Under the pieces are notes generated by a model. It was not told the DNA's origin, searched no databases, and saw nothing but the letters and a program-made list of their open reading frames with translations. A stretch of DNA of 64,000 nt from assembly GCF_020991005.1 (NCBI RefSeq), contig NZ_JAJLLW010000001.1, forward strand, positions 62,001 through 126,000. Reading direction: 5' to 3'. The stretch comes from Halomonas sp. CUBES01 (GTDB lineage: Bacteria; Pseudomonadota; Gammaproteobacteria; Pseudomonadales; Halomonadaceae). Shown in pieces: positions 1 through 8,179 of this stretch (within the stretch, counting starts at the first letter, position 1; each line of letters starts with the position of its first letter). The position numbers and the translations under genes are program-made.

Positions 1-471
1 AGCGGCGCGCGCCTGTTCAACGGCATGAACCGCCTCGTCGCCACTGTGAATACGGCCAAGTGCTTCAAGCTGTGCGGCATGAAAGCTCTGCACACCCAGC
101 GACAGTCGATTGATACCGGCTTCCCGATAGCCGACAAACCGAGTCTGTTCGGTCGTACCGGGGTTCGCCTCGAGGGTAATCTCGATATCGTTGGCTAAAG
201 GCAGCCGCGCACCAATTTCATTCAATAACTGCCGATAAAAGTCGGGTGACAGCAGGCTCGGCGTACCGCCGCCAATGAAAACCGTCTCAAGCGTACGTCC
301 CGCTGCCAGCGCAAGATCCGCATCCAGATCCTGCAGAAGCGCCTGAAGGTAGCGTGCTTCGGGCAGTGTCTGACTATGAGGTTCATGAGAGTTGAAGTCA
401 CAGTAAGGACATTTGCGGACACACCACGGCGTATGGATATACAGCGAAAGCGGTGGCAATGGCTCACCCAT
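1..471 (-). CDS. hemW: HemW, radical SAM haem chaperone (N-terminal part)
   Basis: Partial gene; the first 157 codons are present and the frame is open through the left edge. The start region reads MGEPLPPLSLYIHTPWC, followed by the radical SAM cluster motif C17-x3-C21-x2-C24 and, further on, GGGTPS, the SAM-binding glycine motif typical of HemW/HemN. HemW binds haem and a 4Fe-4S cluster and is thought to deliver haem to respiratory proteins; it is no longer regarded as a true coproporphyrinogen oxidase. The ATG lies inside the end of rdgB (8-nt overlap), so the two are probably cotranscribed. The pair rdgB-hemW is a common gammaproteobacterial arrangement. Family assignment is secure; the C-terminal HemW domain is not visible here. 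Confidence 0.93.
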   Translation of the reverse strand, partial: MGEPLPPLSLYIHTPWCVRKCPYCDFNSHEPHSQTLPEARYLQALLQDLDADLALAAGRTLETVFIGGGTPSLLSPDFYRQLLNEIGARLPLANDIEITLEANPGTTEQTRFVGYREAGINRLSLGVQSFHAAQLEALGRIHSGDEAVHAVEQARAA

Positions 472-1072
472 GGGCCAACCTTAAAACCTCCACCAGGCCG
501 GCAAGTGCCCGGCCACGATGACTGAGACGGTTTTTGCTCTCGCTTGGCAGTTCCGCCACGCTCATTCCCTGGTCAGGCAGCCAGAACAGCGGATCGTAAC
601 CGAAACCGCCTTCTCCACGCGGGTGGGCCAGCACCTCGCCCTCCCAGCTGCGTTGCACGATGACCGGCACCGGGTCATGAGGGTGGCGCAGATACACCAG
701 CACACACCAGTAACGCGCCGTGCGCTGCCCTTCGGGGCAGTCCTGTAACGCCTCGAGTAACTTGGCGTTATTGCGCTGATCGCTCTTGGGTTCGCCCGCA
801 TAGCGTGCGGAATAGATCCCCGGCGCGCCATGCAATGCGTCCACTTCCAGACCCGAGTCATCGGCCAGGGCAGGCAATCCGCTTTGCCGGCTTGCCTCAC
901 GCGCTTTGATCAGGGCGTTCTCAACGAACGTCACACCCGTTTCGGCCACGTCATGCACGCCAAAATCGGCCTGCGGTCGTACGTCAAAACCAAGCGGCGA
1001 TAGTAATTCGTTAAATTCTTTCAACTTACCAACGTTTCCGCTGGCAAGCACGAGCGTTTGCGTGCTGGTCAT
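464..1072 (-). CDS. rdgB: XTP/dITP diphosphatase (RdgB/HAM1 family)
   Basis: 202 aa, full length for the family. It hydrolyses dITP, XTP and related non-canonical purine triphosphates to monophosphates, keeping deaminated bases out of DNA. The N-terminus carries the signature SGNVGK (residues 11-16), which binds the triphosphate; ADDSGLEVDAL holds the catalytic/metal Asp residues, and FGYDPLF is the conserved C-terminal substrate loop. It overlaps hemW downstream by 8 nt. Its start faces the divergent csgD promoter region. Nothing in the sequence is unusual. Confidence 0.97.
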   Translation of the reverse strand: MTSTQTLVLASGNVGKLKEFNELLSPLGFDVRPQADFGVHDVAETGVTFVENALIKAREASRQSGLPALADDSGLEVDALHGAPGIYSARYAGEPKSDQRNNAKLLEALQDCPEGQRTARYWCVLVYLRHPHDPVPVIVQRSWEGEVLAHPRGEGGFGYDPLFWLPDQGMSVAELPSESKNRLSHRGRALAGLVEVLRLAHG

Positions 1073-1101
1073 CCGGCGACCTCCTGGAATGGATGATCAG
1101 T

Positions 1102-1140
1102 TTACATGCTACTGCCATGACAAAGGCAGTCATAATGTAA
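1102..1140. repeat. Imperfect hairpin/inverted repeat between rdgB and csgD
   Basis: An outer pair TTACAT (1102-1107) / ATGTAA (1135-1140) encloses an inner pair ACTGCC (1111-1116) / GGCAGT (1125-1130). It sits just upstream of the rdgB start and at the beginning of the A+T-rich csgD leader. It could be an operator for either gene or an RNA hairpin; nothing here decides between them. Confidence 0.4.
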
Positions 1141-1337
1141 CGGCATGTTTCTATAAAAACTATCTTTCAAGTATTATAAAAATAATATTTGTTATTATTC
1201 ATATATTTAAATCAGAAAAACACTACTTAGGCGAATTTTAATCCTACAAATCAAGTAACATACATTTACATTTAAAAACTAATAGATACACTCAAGTGAC
1301 TACCTGCTCATGCGTTCTTTCTACGAGGATCTCCCCA
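1141..1337 (+). promoter_or_regulatory. A+T-rich csgD upstream region
   Basis: Roughly 200 bases of strongly A+T-rich DNA, unlike the G+C-rich neighbours. Curli master-regulator promoters are characteristically long, A+T-rich and bound by many factors (known for E. coli csgD). I cannot name a single confident -35/-10 pair because many A+T hexamers fit. Confidence 0.45.
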
Positions 1338-2027
1338 ATGCCGCAGGAAAAGGCTACCAACACGGTATTTGTCGTTACCGAAAAAAGCCCACAGTCACAA
1401 CTATTTGCGGAATATCTGGCGGCTCATACCGAGTGCCATGTGCAGATTCAGTCACCCCATGAAAAGGTCACTGCACCGCCAGTAGGTGACACCTTGATGC
1501 TGATCGATAGCGATCATATTGGCGTTGATACCCTGCCGGACTGGCAACATCAGTTACCCGAGGCGCTCAGCAACGCGCCATTGGCCGCGTTTAACATTCG
1601 CGATATGGATCACGCCCTTGAAGCTCTGTCGTGTGCGCAATTGAAAGGGGTGTTCTATCGCCAGGAGAGCCTGGATGTCATTTGCAAGGGGATTCATGCG
1701 TTGCTGGAAGGCGAATTGTGGATGTCCCGCGAACTCATGACCCGGTTGATCCTGTTCTATCGCAAGTATCAGAACAACGCCTTTCGCCCCGCCTGCGGCC
1801 TCACGAACCGGGAAATGGAAATTATCTCGCTGCTGAGTGCCGGCGCATCGAACCATCAAATCGCCGAAAAACTGTTTCTCAGCGAGCACACCGTCAAATC
1901 TCACCTGTACAACATTTTCCGCAAAATCAACGTACATAACCGTATTCAAGCGTTGAACTGGATTCATCAGAATCTGGGCCCGATTCTGCCCAACATCGAA
2001 ACTGCACGAAGCCTGCAACGCCACTGA
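1338..2027 (+). CDS. csgD: CsgD-like LuxR-family regulator of curli
   Basis: 229 aa from the ATG at 1338, which is preceded by an ACGAGGAT ribosome-binding site; an in-frame GTG at 1296 lacks one. The N-terminal half resembles a receiver fold without a standard phosphorylation Asp pocket. The C-terminal 70 residues are a clear LuxR/FixJ helix-turn-helix (LTNREMEIISLLSAGASN, then SEHTVKSHLYNIFRKI). The mid-region segment LKGVFYRQ and the overall layout match E. coli CsgD. In Enterobacteria CsgD switches on curli subunit genes and biofilm functions. It is followed by csgE-csgF-csgG on the same strand, so it probably controls its own operon and the curlin genes at 4.2-5.6 kb. Confidence 0.9.
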   Translation: MPQEKATNTVFVVTEKSPQSQLFAEYLAAHTECHVQIQSPHEKVTAPPVGDTLMLIDSDHIGVDTLPDWQHQLPEALSNAPLAAFNIRDMDHALEALSCAQLKGVFYRQESLDVICKGIHALLEGELWMSRELMTRLILFYRKYQNNAFRPACGLTNREMEIISLLSAGASNHQIAEKLFLSEHTVKSHLYNIFRKINVHNRIQALNWIHQNLGPILPNIETARSLQRH

Positions 2028-2053
2028 TAACGTCTTACAAGAGTGAACTGGCT

Positions 2054-2575
2054 ATGGCACCGCTACGTTACTGTCGACACGCCCTGACAGGGTTATTGAT
2101 ATGGATGAGTCTTTCACTGGTGCTAGCCAATGAACCTACGCCCCCAAATGAACCAGCGCCCGTCGATGAGCAGGAGGCGGTAGACGCCATTAACCAACTA
2201 TCAAGCCCTGATGGCCCCTCCATCCAAGAACGCGGCAGCCCCAGTAGCGAGCTCACCGGTGTATTGGTCGACCGCACCATCACCATGGCAGGTAAAACCT
2301 TCTATCGCGCCTTCAGCCAGCGAGCCATGGGTAACATGATCATTGGCAACGCCACCATCACCATTCAGGAACGCCCCGACGCCCGTTGGGGAAGCCAGCT
2401 GTGGATTATGCAAGGCAACCAGATGTATTTCCGTACACAGCTCTCTCCGCGCATCAGCGAAGCTGACCGTGCCGCGGAGGAAGCCGTACAAACCGTGGAA
2501 GAAGCACTACTACGTCAACAACTGAGCTCAGCGCTATCTTCCGACAAAGACTTGGGAAGAGAGGAGTTACGATAA
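2054..2575 (+). CDS. csgE: Curli assembly factor CsgE
   Basis: 173 aa with a signal peptide ending near residue 25 (LSLVLA/NEP) and a Pro/Glu-rich spacer of about 40 residues that E. coli CsgE lacks. The core matches the family: TGVLVDRTITMAGKTFYRAF, then TIQERPDARWGSQLWI, and a C-terminal helix EEALLRQQLSSAL. CsgE is periplasmic; in E. coli nine copies cap the CsgG pore and bring curlin subunits to it. It begins 26 bases after csgD, and its stop overlaps the csgF start by one base (TAATG), which indicates translational coupling. Confidence 0.93.
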   Translation: MAPLRYCRHALTGLLIWMSLSLVLANEPTPPNEPAPVDEQEAVDAINQLSSPDGPSIQERGSPSSELTGVLVDRTITMAGKTFYRAFSQRAMGNMIIGNATITIQERPDARWGSQLWIMQGNQMYFRTQLSPRISEADRAAEEAVQTVEEALLRQQLSSALSSDKDLGREELR

Positions 2576-2997
2576 TGAAAGCAAAGGCAATTCGCACCGC
2601 AGGTATAGGCACAGCGCTGCTGGCTGGGCTGTTAACGCTGCAGGCTCACGCGGGAGACCTCGTCTACGAACCCATCAACCCGTCATTTGGCGGGAACCCT
2701 TTTACAGGAAGTTATCTACTAGGCAAAGCACAGGCCCAAGATACTAATACCGACCCTAACTCTCGTCGCTCTGAACCGCTTTCATCGACGGCTCGTTTAA
2801 TTCAGAGCCTGGAAAGCCGACTTATTTCACAGCTTATCAGCGATGTGGGAAATGGTGACGTTGGAGAAGGCAGTTTCGATAGCGACGAGTTTGGTGTGGT
2901 CGTCAGGGATGATGGTGGCCAACTGACCGTCCGAGTCGTAGATAAGATCACCGGCGATGTTACAAATATCAATGTTGGCGGTTTATTCAACCCTTGA
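2575..2997 (+). CDS. csgF: Curli assembly factor CsgF
   Basis: 140 aa with a signal peptide cleaved after about residue 26 (LQAHA/GDL). The mature N-terminus LVYEPINPSFGGNPFTGSYL is the CsgF hallmark; in E. coli this segment inserts into the CsgG channel and forms its second constriction. CsgF is surface-exposed and couples the exporter to the CsgB nucleator. The C-terminal part (FGVVVRDDGGQLTVRVVDKI) is the family's beta domain. It overlaps csgE by one base and is followed by csgG after 55 bases. Confidence 0.95.
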   Translation: MKAKAIRTAGIGTALLAGLLTLQAHAGDLVYEPINPSFGGNPFTGSYLLGKAQAQDTNTDPNSRRSEPLSSTARLIQSLESRLISQLISDVGNGDVGEGSFDSDEFGVVVRDDGGQLTVRVVDKITGDVTNINVGGLFNP

Positions 2998-3052
2998 ACT
3001 CCACCGATACACCCAATCAAAAAAGTAGACACTATAAAACAAGGGGACAGTC

Positions 3053-3883
3053 ATGAGAATTGTTATCGTTGCAATGCTGGCGCTGTGGCTGAGTGGATGT
3101 GCCAGCACTATGGCCACGTCAGAAAACCTGGAAGGCGCACCGGCAACGCTCACGCCAAGGGGCGCAACTTACCAGGATCTTGTATCACTACCGCCACCGG
3201 CTGGGCGCATCTTTGTCTCAGTCTATGATTTCAGAGACCAGACAGGCCAGTACCGACCGGCCCCCGCCAGCACCTTCTCCACTGCGGTAACTCAGGGTGC
3301 CGCAGCAATGCTGACCGGGGCACTGGCAGACTCGGGCTGGTTTATTCCCCTTGAGCGGGTCGGCTTACAGAACCTGCTAACAGAAAGGCGCATCATCCGT
3401 GCGGAATTCGAACGCTTTGGACAACCTGACACATTGCCATCGTTACGCGCCGCTTCCGTTATGCTGGAAGGCGGTATCATCGCCTATGAATCCAATATAC
3501 GTACCGGGGGTGCCGGGGCGGAATATTTCGGTATTGGGGCCTCAGGCCAGTACCAGGTGGATCAGGTGACGGTCAACCTCAGGGCAGTGGAGATTTCATC
3601 AGGCGAGGTATTGGCGAATGTCACTACGACGAAAACGATCTACTCCAAAGAATTACGGGCGGGTGTCTACCGTTTCATCGACTTCAGCCGATTGCTTGAG
3701 CTTGAAGCGGGGGTTACCACCAATGAACCCGTACAAATGGCCGTCATGTCGGCTGTCGATGCTTCAGTTATCCATTTGATCGCAAAAGGGGTAGAAAACC
3801 GGTTATGGAATCTGCCCAACGATGTCAACTTCAATGACACCATTTTGGCGGACTACCTGAACGCGCCCATACCTCAGTTATAA
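3053..3883 (+). CDS. csgG: Curli secretion channel lipoprotein CsgG
   Basis: 276 aa, the usual length. A lipoprotein signal peptide ends in LSGC (Cys16), so the mature protein is lipid-anchored. The body contains the CsgG/HfaB core: RIFVSVYDFRDQTGQYRP near residue 53, FIPLERVGLQNLL, and IIAYESNIRTGG preceding the transmembrane hairpin. CsgG forms a nonameric outer-membrane pore that passes unfolded curlins. An intrinsic terminator follows 40 bases downstream, closing the csgDEFG unit. Confidence 0.97.
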   Translation: MRIVIVAMLALWLSGCASTMATSENLEGAPATLTPRGATYQDLVSLPPPAGRIFVSVYDFRDQTGQYRPAPASTFSTAVTQGAAAMLTGALADSGWFIPLERVGLQNLLTERRIIRAEFERFGQPDTLPSLRAASVMLEGGIIAYESNIRTGGAGAEYFGIGASGQYQVDQVTVNLRAVEISSGEVLANVTTTKTIYSKELRAGVYRFIDFSRLLELEAGVTTNEPVQMAVMSAVDASVIHLIAKGVENRLWNLPNDVNFNDTILADYLNAPIPQL

Positions 3884-3923
3884 CGACGAATACCCCAACA
3901 AAAGCCCAGCCAGGCTCACGCTG

Positions 3924-3952
3924 AAGGTCATGCTTATACATGACCTTTTTTT
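3924..3952 (+). terminator. Rho-independent terminator after csgG
   Basis: Perfect 9-bp stem AAGGTCATG / CATGACCTT with loop CTTATA, followed by a T tract. Confidence 0.88.
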
Positions 3953-4210
3953 ATGAATAAAAATTCATATCCAGCTGTAAGAGGCCTGATGATAGATTAC
4001 CTCCTCGTTAAAGTAGTGGTTTTTTCTATTTCTCATTATAAGCCTATAGCAAATCCTACCAGTATGAAAAAATTCACTTTTACTTCGCTCATGAACATGA
4101 GTTTTTTAACTTTCAATTCAACTTAAGTGTCTATGGTAACCGCGTCGATTCCCTCCATACTTAACTCAACAAACAATTACACAAAGTCACAAAAAGGCAG
4201 GATTGTAACC
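3953..4210 (+). promoter_or_regulatory. A+T-rich intergenic region upstream of the first curlin gene
   Basis: The csgG-curlin gap is about 330 bases including the csgG terminator. The remainder is very A+T-rich and must hold the curlin promoter. It contains a perfect palindrome CTCATG-AA-CATGAG (4088-4101) followed by six T, which could be an operator or a weak hairpin. A 20-codon reading frame (4064-4126) runs through it but has no ribosome-binding site. I see no convincing -35/-10 pair. Confidence 0.45.
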
Positions 4211-4780
4211 ATGGAAATCAAATGGGTCGGCTCTATCGTTTCGCAACGTGGTATTACGTTCAGGGGTACTCAAGCTAGCTTGTTTTTTGGGCTGGTGACA
4301 GTACTCATGGCGTTCTCCGTTACTGTTTCGGCAAAAGAAAACCAAGTTAATAATGAGCAAGCTCAAATGTTTATTACTGAGAATAGCGTTCAATTAGACA
4401 GTTTTGAAGAAGCTTTTGCTCAAAGCCGAGCCAATGTAGCGGTGATCCGGCAAATAGGTGATGGAAATACCAATCTCATCAACCAGGGTCGCAGCCGCCA
4501 AGATAAGGCTAATTTAGCTTCCATTGTACAGAACGGCAACTATAACGACGCCATGATTAATCAGAAAGGCTCGGACAACACCGGCCTGATACGTCAAGAT
4601 GGTAATCGACACGAAGCCAACATTACGCAGATCGGTAACTCTCTTGACTCGCAAATCATCCAGAACGGTCAAAACAGTAACGTCAGCATTTCGCATTCGG
4701 GGAGTGGCTCCTACGGCATTAGCATTGAACAGCAAGCGTTTTCAGGCAATGCACGCTCGGTCACCGTCGAAACTTACTGA
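4211..4780 (+). CDS. csgB: Curlin-repeat protein, probable CsgB-like nucleator
   Basis: 189 aa from the ATG at 4211, preceded by GGCAGGA; an upstream in-frame ATG at 4133 has no ribosome-binding site. A signal peptide ends around FSVTVSA/KEN. From about residue 77 there are five to six imperfect curlin repeats of 20-23 residues with the pattern IxQxGxxNxxxIxQ (for example IRQIGDGNTNLINQ and IVQNGNYNDAMINQ). Such repeats form the stacked beta-helix of curli. Being the first and shorter curlin gene with a divergent last repeat (ISIEQQAFSGNARSV), it is best read as the surface nucleator CsgB. That choice is inferred from order and length. Confidence 0.82.
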   Translation: MEIKWVGSIVSQRGITFRGTQASLFFGLVTVLMAFSVTVSAKENQVNNEQAQMFITENSVQLDSFEEAFAQSRANVAVIRQIGDGNTNLINQGRSRQDKANLASIVQNGNYNDAMINQKGSDNTGLIRQDGNRHEANITQIGNSLDSQIIQNGQNSNVSISHSGSGSYGISIEQQAFSGNARSVTVETY

Positions 4781-4837
4781 GCAACATGGGTTGTTTCAGT
4801 AATAACTAAAGCAAGTATATCGTAAAGGGGAAACACC

Positions 4838-5560
4838 ATGAAACTGCAATTAACTACTATCGCTGCCGCTGTTGCCATCGCTTTAAGTTCTGCAAGCTTT
4901 GCTCAAACAACGCCAAGCACAACCTTCAACGGTAGTATCAATACCATTGATACCATGGCTGGATATACAAAAGGCAGCGGTGCTGGCAGTGATTCCTACA
5001 TCACACAAACAGCTGGTAGCGATGACAACGTAAACAACGTGACCCAATGGGGAACTCAGTACTCACGAATTACACAAACCGGAGACCGTAACCGAGTAAC
5101 GGTTGTTCAGGATGACGAAGTTGGAGTTGCGAAAGTGTCACCTGGATTCAATGAGTCAATTGTTCGGCAAGAAGGTAACGATAACAAAGTTAAACTCAAC
5201 CAACTGGGTGAGTATAATGATTCATGGATCAAGCAGGATGGAAGCGATAACGACTCTTTAGTCGAGCAAGATGGCAACCGTAATGATAGCTATATTTCCT
5301 CAGTAGGAAATGGAAATATAGACCGTGTTTATCAAGGCGGTAATGAACTGGATAGTCACATCCTGACTGATGGAAATCGTAACTTTACTAAAATCACACA
5401 AACAGGAGAAGGCCACGATTCGTTTGTGCGCACCGTCGGAAATGACAATCGTCAAATTGTCAGTCAGTCAGGTGTTGGTGGACTAAGCAATGGTCAACAC
5501 TTTAGCCAAATTTTGACCACTGGTAGCGGTAATACTAACAGTGTTTATCAAGGCTACTAA
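4838..5560 (+). CDS. csgA: Major curlin-like subunit (CsgA-like)
   Basis: 240 aa, longer than E. coli CsgA (about 150 aa). Start ATG follows AAAGGGG. Signal peptide ends LSSASFA/QTT. An N-terminal spacer of about 30 residues leads into roughly eight repeats built on SxIxQxGxxNxxxxxQ, e.g. DSWIKQDGSDNDSLVEQDG. Several repeats have Asp-Ser before the first strand and are rich in Asp and Asn, giving an acidic curlin, as expected for a halophile. Some repeats lack the second Gln (SYISSVGNGN), which in CsgA can act as a gatekeeper slowing polymerisation. It is secreted through CsgG and polymerises into extracellular fibres. A strong terminator follows. Confidence 0.87.
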   Translation: MKLQLTTIAAAVAIALSSASFAQTTPSTTFNGSINTIDTMAGYTKGSGAGSDSYITQTAGSDDNVNNVTQWGTQYSRITQTGDRNRVTVVQDDEVGVAKVSPGFNESIVRQEGNDNKVKLNQLGEYNDSWIKQDGSDNDSLVEQDGNRNDSYISSVGNGNIDRVYQGGNELDSHILTDGNRNFTKITQTGEGHDSFVRTVGNDNRQIVSQSGVGGLSNGQHFSQILTTGSGNTNSVYQGY

Positions 5561-5581
5561 TTAGAAGCCTTGCCTAAGACT

Positions 5582-5609
5582 ACCGCCCCTTTTCAGGGGC
5601 GGTTTTTTT
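5582..5609 (+). terminator. Rho-independent terminator after the curlin genes
   Basis: Perfect 8-bp G+C stem ACCGCCCC / GGGGCGGT with a TTTTCA loop and seven T. It lies one base before the stop of the convergent small gene. Confidence 0.92.
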
Positions 5610-5610
5610 G

Positions 5611-5976
5611 TTAGCGGATCAATACCGTTAACGTGCCGCCCTTGCCCTGAGTGGATGATCGCGAGCGGTTAGTGCCTTTTTGAATATCCACTTCCAGACG
5701 ATCACCGTCGCTCAACAGCGTTACCGTGCCCTCAAGTGCTTCGCCCTCATAGCTGAATTCAGCCGGTACGCGACCGTTTTCCTCAACGTGCTCGGTGGTT
5801 TCACCCTCGTGGGTCACTTTCCAACGGGCGGAAAACGCAGCGCCCTCAGTGCCTTCCATGGTGATGCGGATTTGAGACATTGATGCCTCCTGTGGCGTCT
5901 GTGCCGTAATCGGTGGATGAAAGGTCAGCCCAATGGCCAATAGCGCGGCGCCTGGCCACGTAAAGCAATGTTTCAT
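5611..5976 (-). CDS. Small secreted beta-rich protein of unknown function
   Basis: 121 aa. The long start at 5976 has a strong ribosome-binding site (GGGGAGGGCCATTATG) and gives a signal peptide (AALLAIGLTFHPPITA/Q). A second in-frame ATG at 5880 also has a near-perfect site (CAGGAGGCATCAATG) and would give an 89-aa protein without signal peptide. The mature part has no cysteine and alternates hydrophobic and charged residues (SQIRITMEGTEG, GTVTLLSDGDRLEVDIQKG), suggesting a small beta sandwich. It is convergent with the curlin genes. CsgC and CsgH, curlin anti-aggregation chaperones, are also small periplasmic beta sandwiches, but I see no sequence motif proving kinship. Function unknown. 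Confidence 0.72.
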   Translation of the reverse strand: MKHCFTWPGAALLAIGLTFHPPITAQTPQEASMSQIRITMEGTEGAAFSARWKVTHEGETTEHVEENGRVPAEFSYEGEALEGTVTLLSDGDRLEVDIQKGTNRSRSSTQGKGGTLTVLIR

Positions 5977-5991
5977 AATGGCCCTCCCCTT

Positions 5992-6024
5992 ACAAAAAGA
6001 GCCGCTGGTTGTCAGCGGCTCTTA
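5992..6024 (-). terminator. Rho-independent terminator downstream of hemL
   Basis: On the minus strand AGAGCCGCTG pairs with CAGCGGCTCT (imperfectly centred loop ACAAC) and is followed by TTTTTGT. It separates hemL from the small secreted gene. Confidence 0.85.
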
Positions 6025-6053
6025 GAGTATAGCGGGATACTCGTTACTTACTG

Positions 6054-7334
6054 TTACATGCTTGCAAAGGCTTTTTCTGCGGCGTCCAGGGTTAACTGGA
6101 TATCTTCCGGCGTGTGGGCGCTGGACATGAAACCGGCTTCGAACGCCGATGGTGCGAGATAGACGCCGTGGTCGAGCATGGCGCCAAAGAAGCGGCGAAA
6201 CGCTTCCGGATCACAGGCCGTCGCCTGAGCAAAGTTATCCACACGGCGCTGGCCGGTAAAGAACACCCCGAACATGCCGCCGGCCGACTGGGTCATCATC
6301 GGAACGTCGGCCGCATTCGCGCGTTCCTGCAGGCCATTGCACAGCGTTTCGACCCGCTGCGCCAACGCATCGTGGAAGCCGGGCACTTGAAGCTTGGTCA
6401 GCAGCGCAATCCCCGCGGCCATGGCCAGCGGGTTACCGGAGAGGGTACCCGCCTGATAGATCGGCCCCATCGGCGAGATGTTCTGCATGATCTCACGCTT
6501 GCCACCAAAGGCACCGACCGGCATGCCGCCGCCGACGATCTTGCCCAAACAGGTCAGGTCGGGGGTTACGCCGTAGTAAGCCTGAGCACCGCCAAGGGCT
6601 ACCCGGAAGCCGGTCATCACTTCATCGAAAATCAACACGCTATCGTGCTCATTGCACACCCGACGCAGGGTTTCCAGAAAGCCCGGCTGCGGCGGAATAC
6701 AGTTCATGTTGCCGGAGACCGGCTCGACGATAATACAGGCGATCTCATCGCCCATCTCTTCGAAACAGGCTTCGACGCCTTCGGGATCGTTGTAAGACAG
6801 CGTGATGGTATGCGCCGCCAGCGACGCAGGCACGCCCGGCGAGCTGGGCTCACCATGGGTCAACGCACCGGAGCCCGCCTTGACCAGCAGCGAGTCAGAA
6901 TGGCCGTGGTAATTGCCTTCGAACTTGACGATCTTGTCGCGCCCCGTCGCGCCGCGTGCCAGCCGAATGGCCGACATGGTCGCCTCGGTGCCGGAGCTGG
7001 TCATGCGTACCATTTCCATCGACGGAATCATCTCGCAGATCAGATCCGCCATAGTGGTCTCGACCGCCGTGGGCGTGCCAAATGACAGGCCGTTGTCCAG
7101 CCGCGCACGCACGGCGGCAAGGACGTCCTGATCCGCATGGCCGGTAATCATGGGGCCCCAGGAGCCCACGTAGTCGACGTAGCGATTGCCTTCCACGTCG
7201 AACAAATGAGCGCCCTGGGCGCGTTCCATGAAGACAGGCGGGCGGTGCAGTCCTTTGAAAGCCCGCACCGGCGAGTTTACGCCGCCCGGAATATGGCGGC
7301 TGGCAAGTTCAAACAGTTCAGCGGAAGTCGTCAT
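6054..7334 (-). CDS. hemL: Glutamate-1-semialdehyde 2,1-aminomutase
   Basis: 426 aa, full length. This PLP enzyme converts glutamate-1-semialdehyde to 5-aminolevulinate in the C5 pathway of tetrapyrrole synthesis (cytosol). Visible family marks: [11 protein letters not shown] near the N-terminus, [16 protein letters not shown] for cofactor phosphate binding, FDEVMTGFR with the PLP Asp, and Lys265 in [17 protein letters not shown], which forms the Schiff base. The start is supported by AGAGGACGCC-ATG. It is 35 bases downstream of thiD and close to hemJ, a haem/thiamine cofactor cluster on the minus strand, and is ended by its own terminator. Confidence 0.98.
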   Translation of the reverse strand: MTTSAELFELASRHIPGGVNSPVRAFKGLHRPPVFMERAQGAHLFDVEGNRYVDYVGSWGPMITGHADQDVLAAVRARLDNGLSFGTPTAVETTMADLICEMIPSMEMVRMTSSGTEATMSAIRLARGATGRDKIVKFEGNYHGHSDSLLVKAGSGALTHGEPSSPGVPASLAAHTITLSYNDPEGVEACFEEMGDEIACIIVEPVSGNMNCIPPQPGFLETLRRVCNEHDSVLIFDEVMTGFRVALGGAQAYYGVTPDLTCLGKIVGGGMPVGAFGGKREIMQNISPMGPIYQAGTLSGNPLAMAAGIALLTKLQVPGFHDALAQRVETLCNGLQERANAADVPMMTQSAGGMFGVFFTGQRRVDNFAQATACDPEAFRRFFGAMLDHGVYLAPSAFEAGFMSSAHTPEDIQLTLDAAEKAFASM

Positions 7335-7369
7335 GGCGTCCTCTTGATTAATCGCATGGCGTCATAGAG

Positions 7370-8179
7370 TCAAAAACGTGAAGTATGCGGGGAACGGTTG
7401 GGTAAACACTGCCCGCTTGTCGGCTGATAGCCTTGTGACAAGCTATGCCAGGTAAAGTGCTGTGCCTGCTCGCAGGCTATAAGTAAGCGCTCACCATCAG
7501 CCAGGCGCGCCGCAATGGCGGATGACAGCGTGCATCCTGACCCATGGAACGTCTCGGGTAAGCGGGGCCACTGCCACTGCCGGGTGTTATCCGGCGAATG
7601 CAGCGTCAACACAACCTGATCGTCATTGCCGGGCAGCGGATCATCCGTGGCCGACACCAGGACGGCCTGGCAGCCAAGAGACAGCAGCGCCACGGCTCTC
7701 GCCGTATCGTCATCGCTTGGCGGACACTCAGGGGTGAGCATGGCCAGCTCAGCGCGATTGGGCGTCAATATATCCACCATCGGAAGCAGCTGCTCGCGAT
7801 ACTGCTGACGTAATTCAGGGGTCGAGAGCTCGGCACCGCCGCCGGCCTTCAATACCGGGTCGGCCACCACCGGTACGCCTGGAAAACGTCGAATGATCGC
7901 CACGGCGGCTTCAAGCGTCGCCTCATGGCTGATCAGGCCCAGCTTGATGGCCGCCACCGGCATGGAGGCGATCTCATCCACCATCTGGCCCATCAGTTGG
8001 GCATCCGTCGGCATCACGCGAACGACGTCCTGGCAGCTCTGCACGGTCAGCGCCGTGGGAATAGTAACGGCCCAGCCGCCACACGCGGAGATCGACTGGC
8101 TATCGGCGATCAGCCCGGCGCCGCCGGTCGGATCATGGCCAGCCAGCACGAGTACAACAGGCGGTAATGGTTGGGGCAT
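7370..8179 (-). CDS. thiD: Hydroxymethylpyrimidine (phosphate) kinase
   Basis: 269 aa. A ribokinase-fold enzyme that phosphorylates HMP and HMP-phosphate for thiamine synthesis. Marks: LAGHDPTGGAGLIADSQSI at the N-terminus, VADPVLKAGGG in the middle and GSGCTLSSAIAARLADG, the anion-hole motif, near residue 220. The N-terminus overlaps the stop of hemJ by one base (TGATG), so the two are coupled. I see no TPP riboswitch upstream. The extreme C-terminus (HTSRF) is variable in the family. Confidence 0.95.
   Translation of the reverse strand: MPQPLPPVVLVLAGHDPTGGAGLIADSQSISACGGWAVTIPTALTVQSCQDVVRVMPTDAQLMGQMVDEIASMPVAAIKLGLISHEATLEAAVAIIRRFPGVPVVADPVLKAGGGAELSTPELRQQYREQLLPMVDILTPNRAELAMLTPECPPSDDDTARAVALLSLGCQAVLVSATDDPLPGNDDQVVLTLHSPDNTRQWQWPRLPETFHGSGCTLSSAIAARLADGERLLIACEQAQHFTWHSLSQGYQPTSGQCLPNRSPHTSRF

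Noticed and set aside
4064-4126. Twenty-codon frame starting MKKFTF before the first curlin gene
   Set aside because: No ribosome-binding site; A+T-rich DNA gives such frames by chance.
4838-5560. Regular repeats that could suggest a repeat array
   Set aside because: They are protein-level curlin repeats in one reading frame; DNA units are not identical and have no spacers.
6114-7085. Long plus-strand open frame (323 codons) opposite hemL
   Set aside because: Antisense shadow of a certain gene; low-complexity, Arg/His-rich product without motifs.
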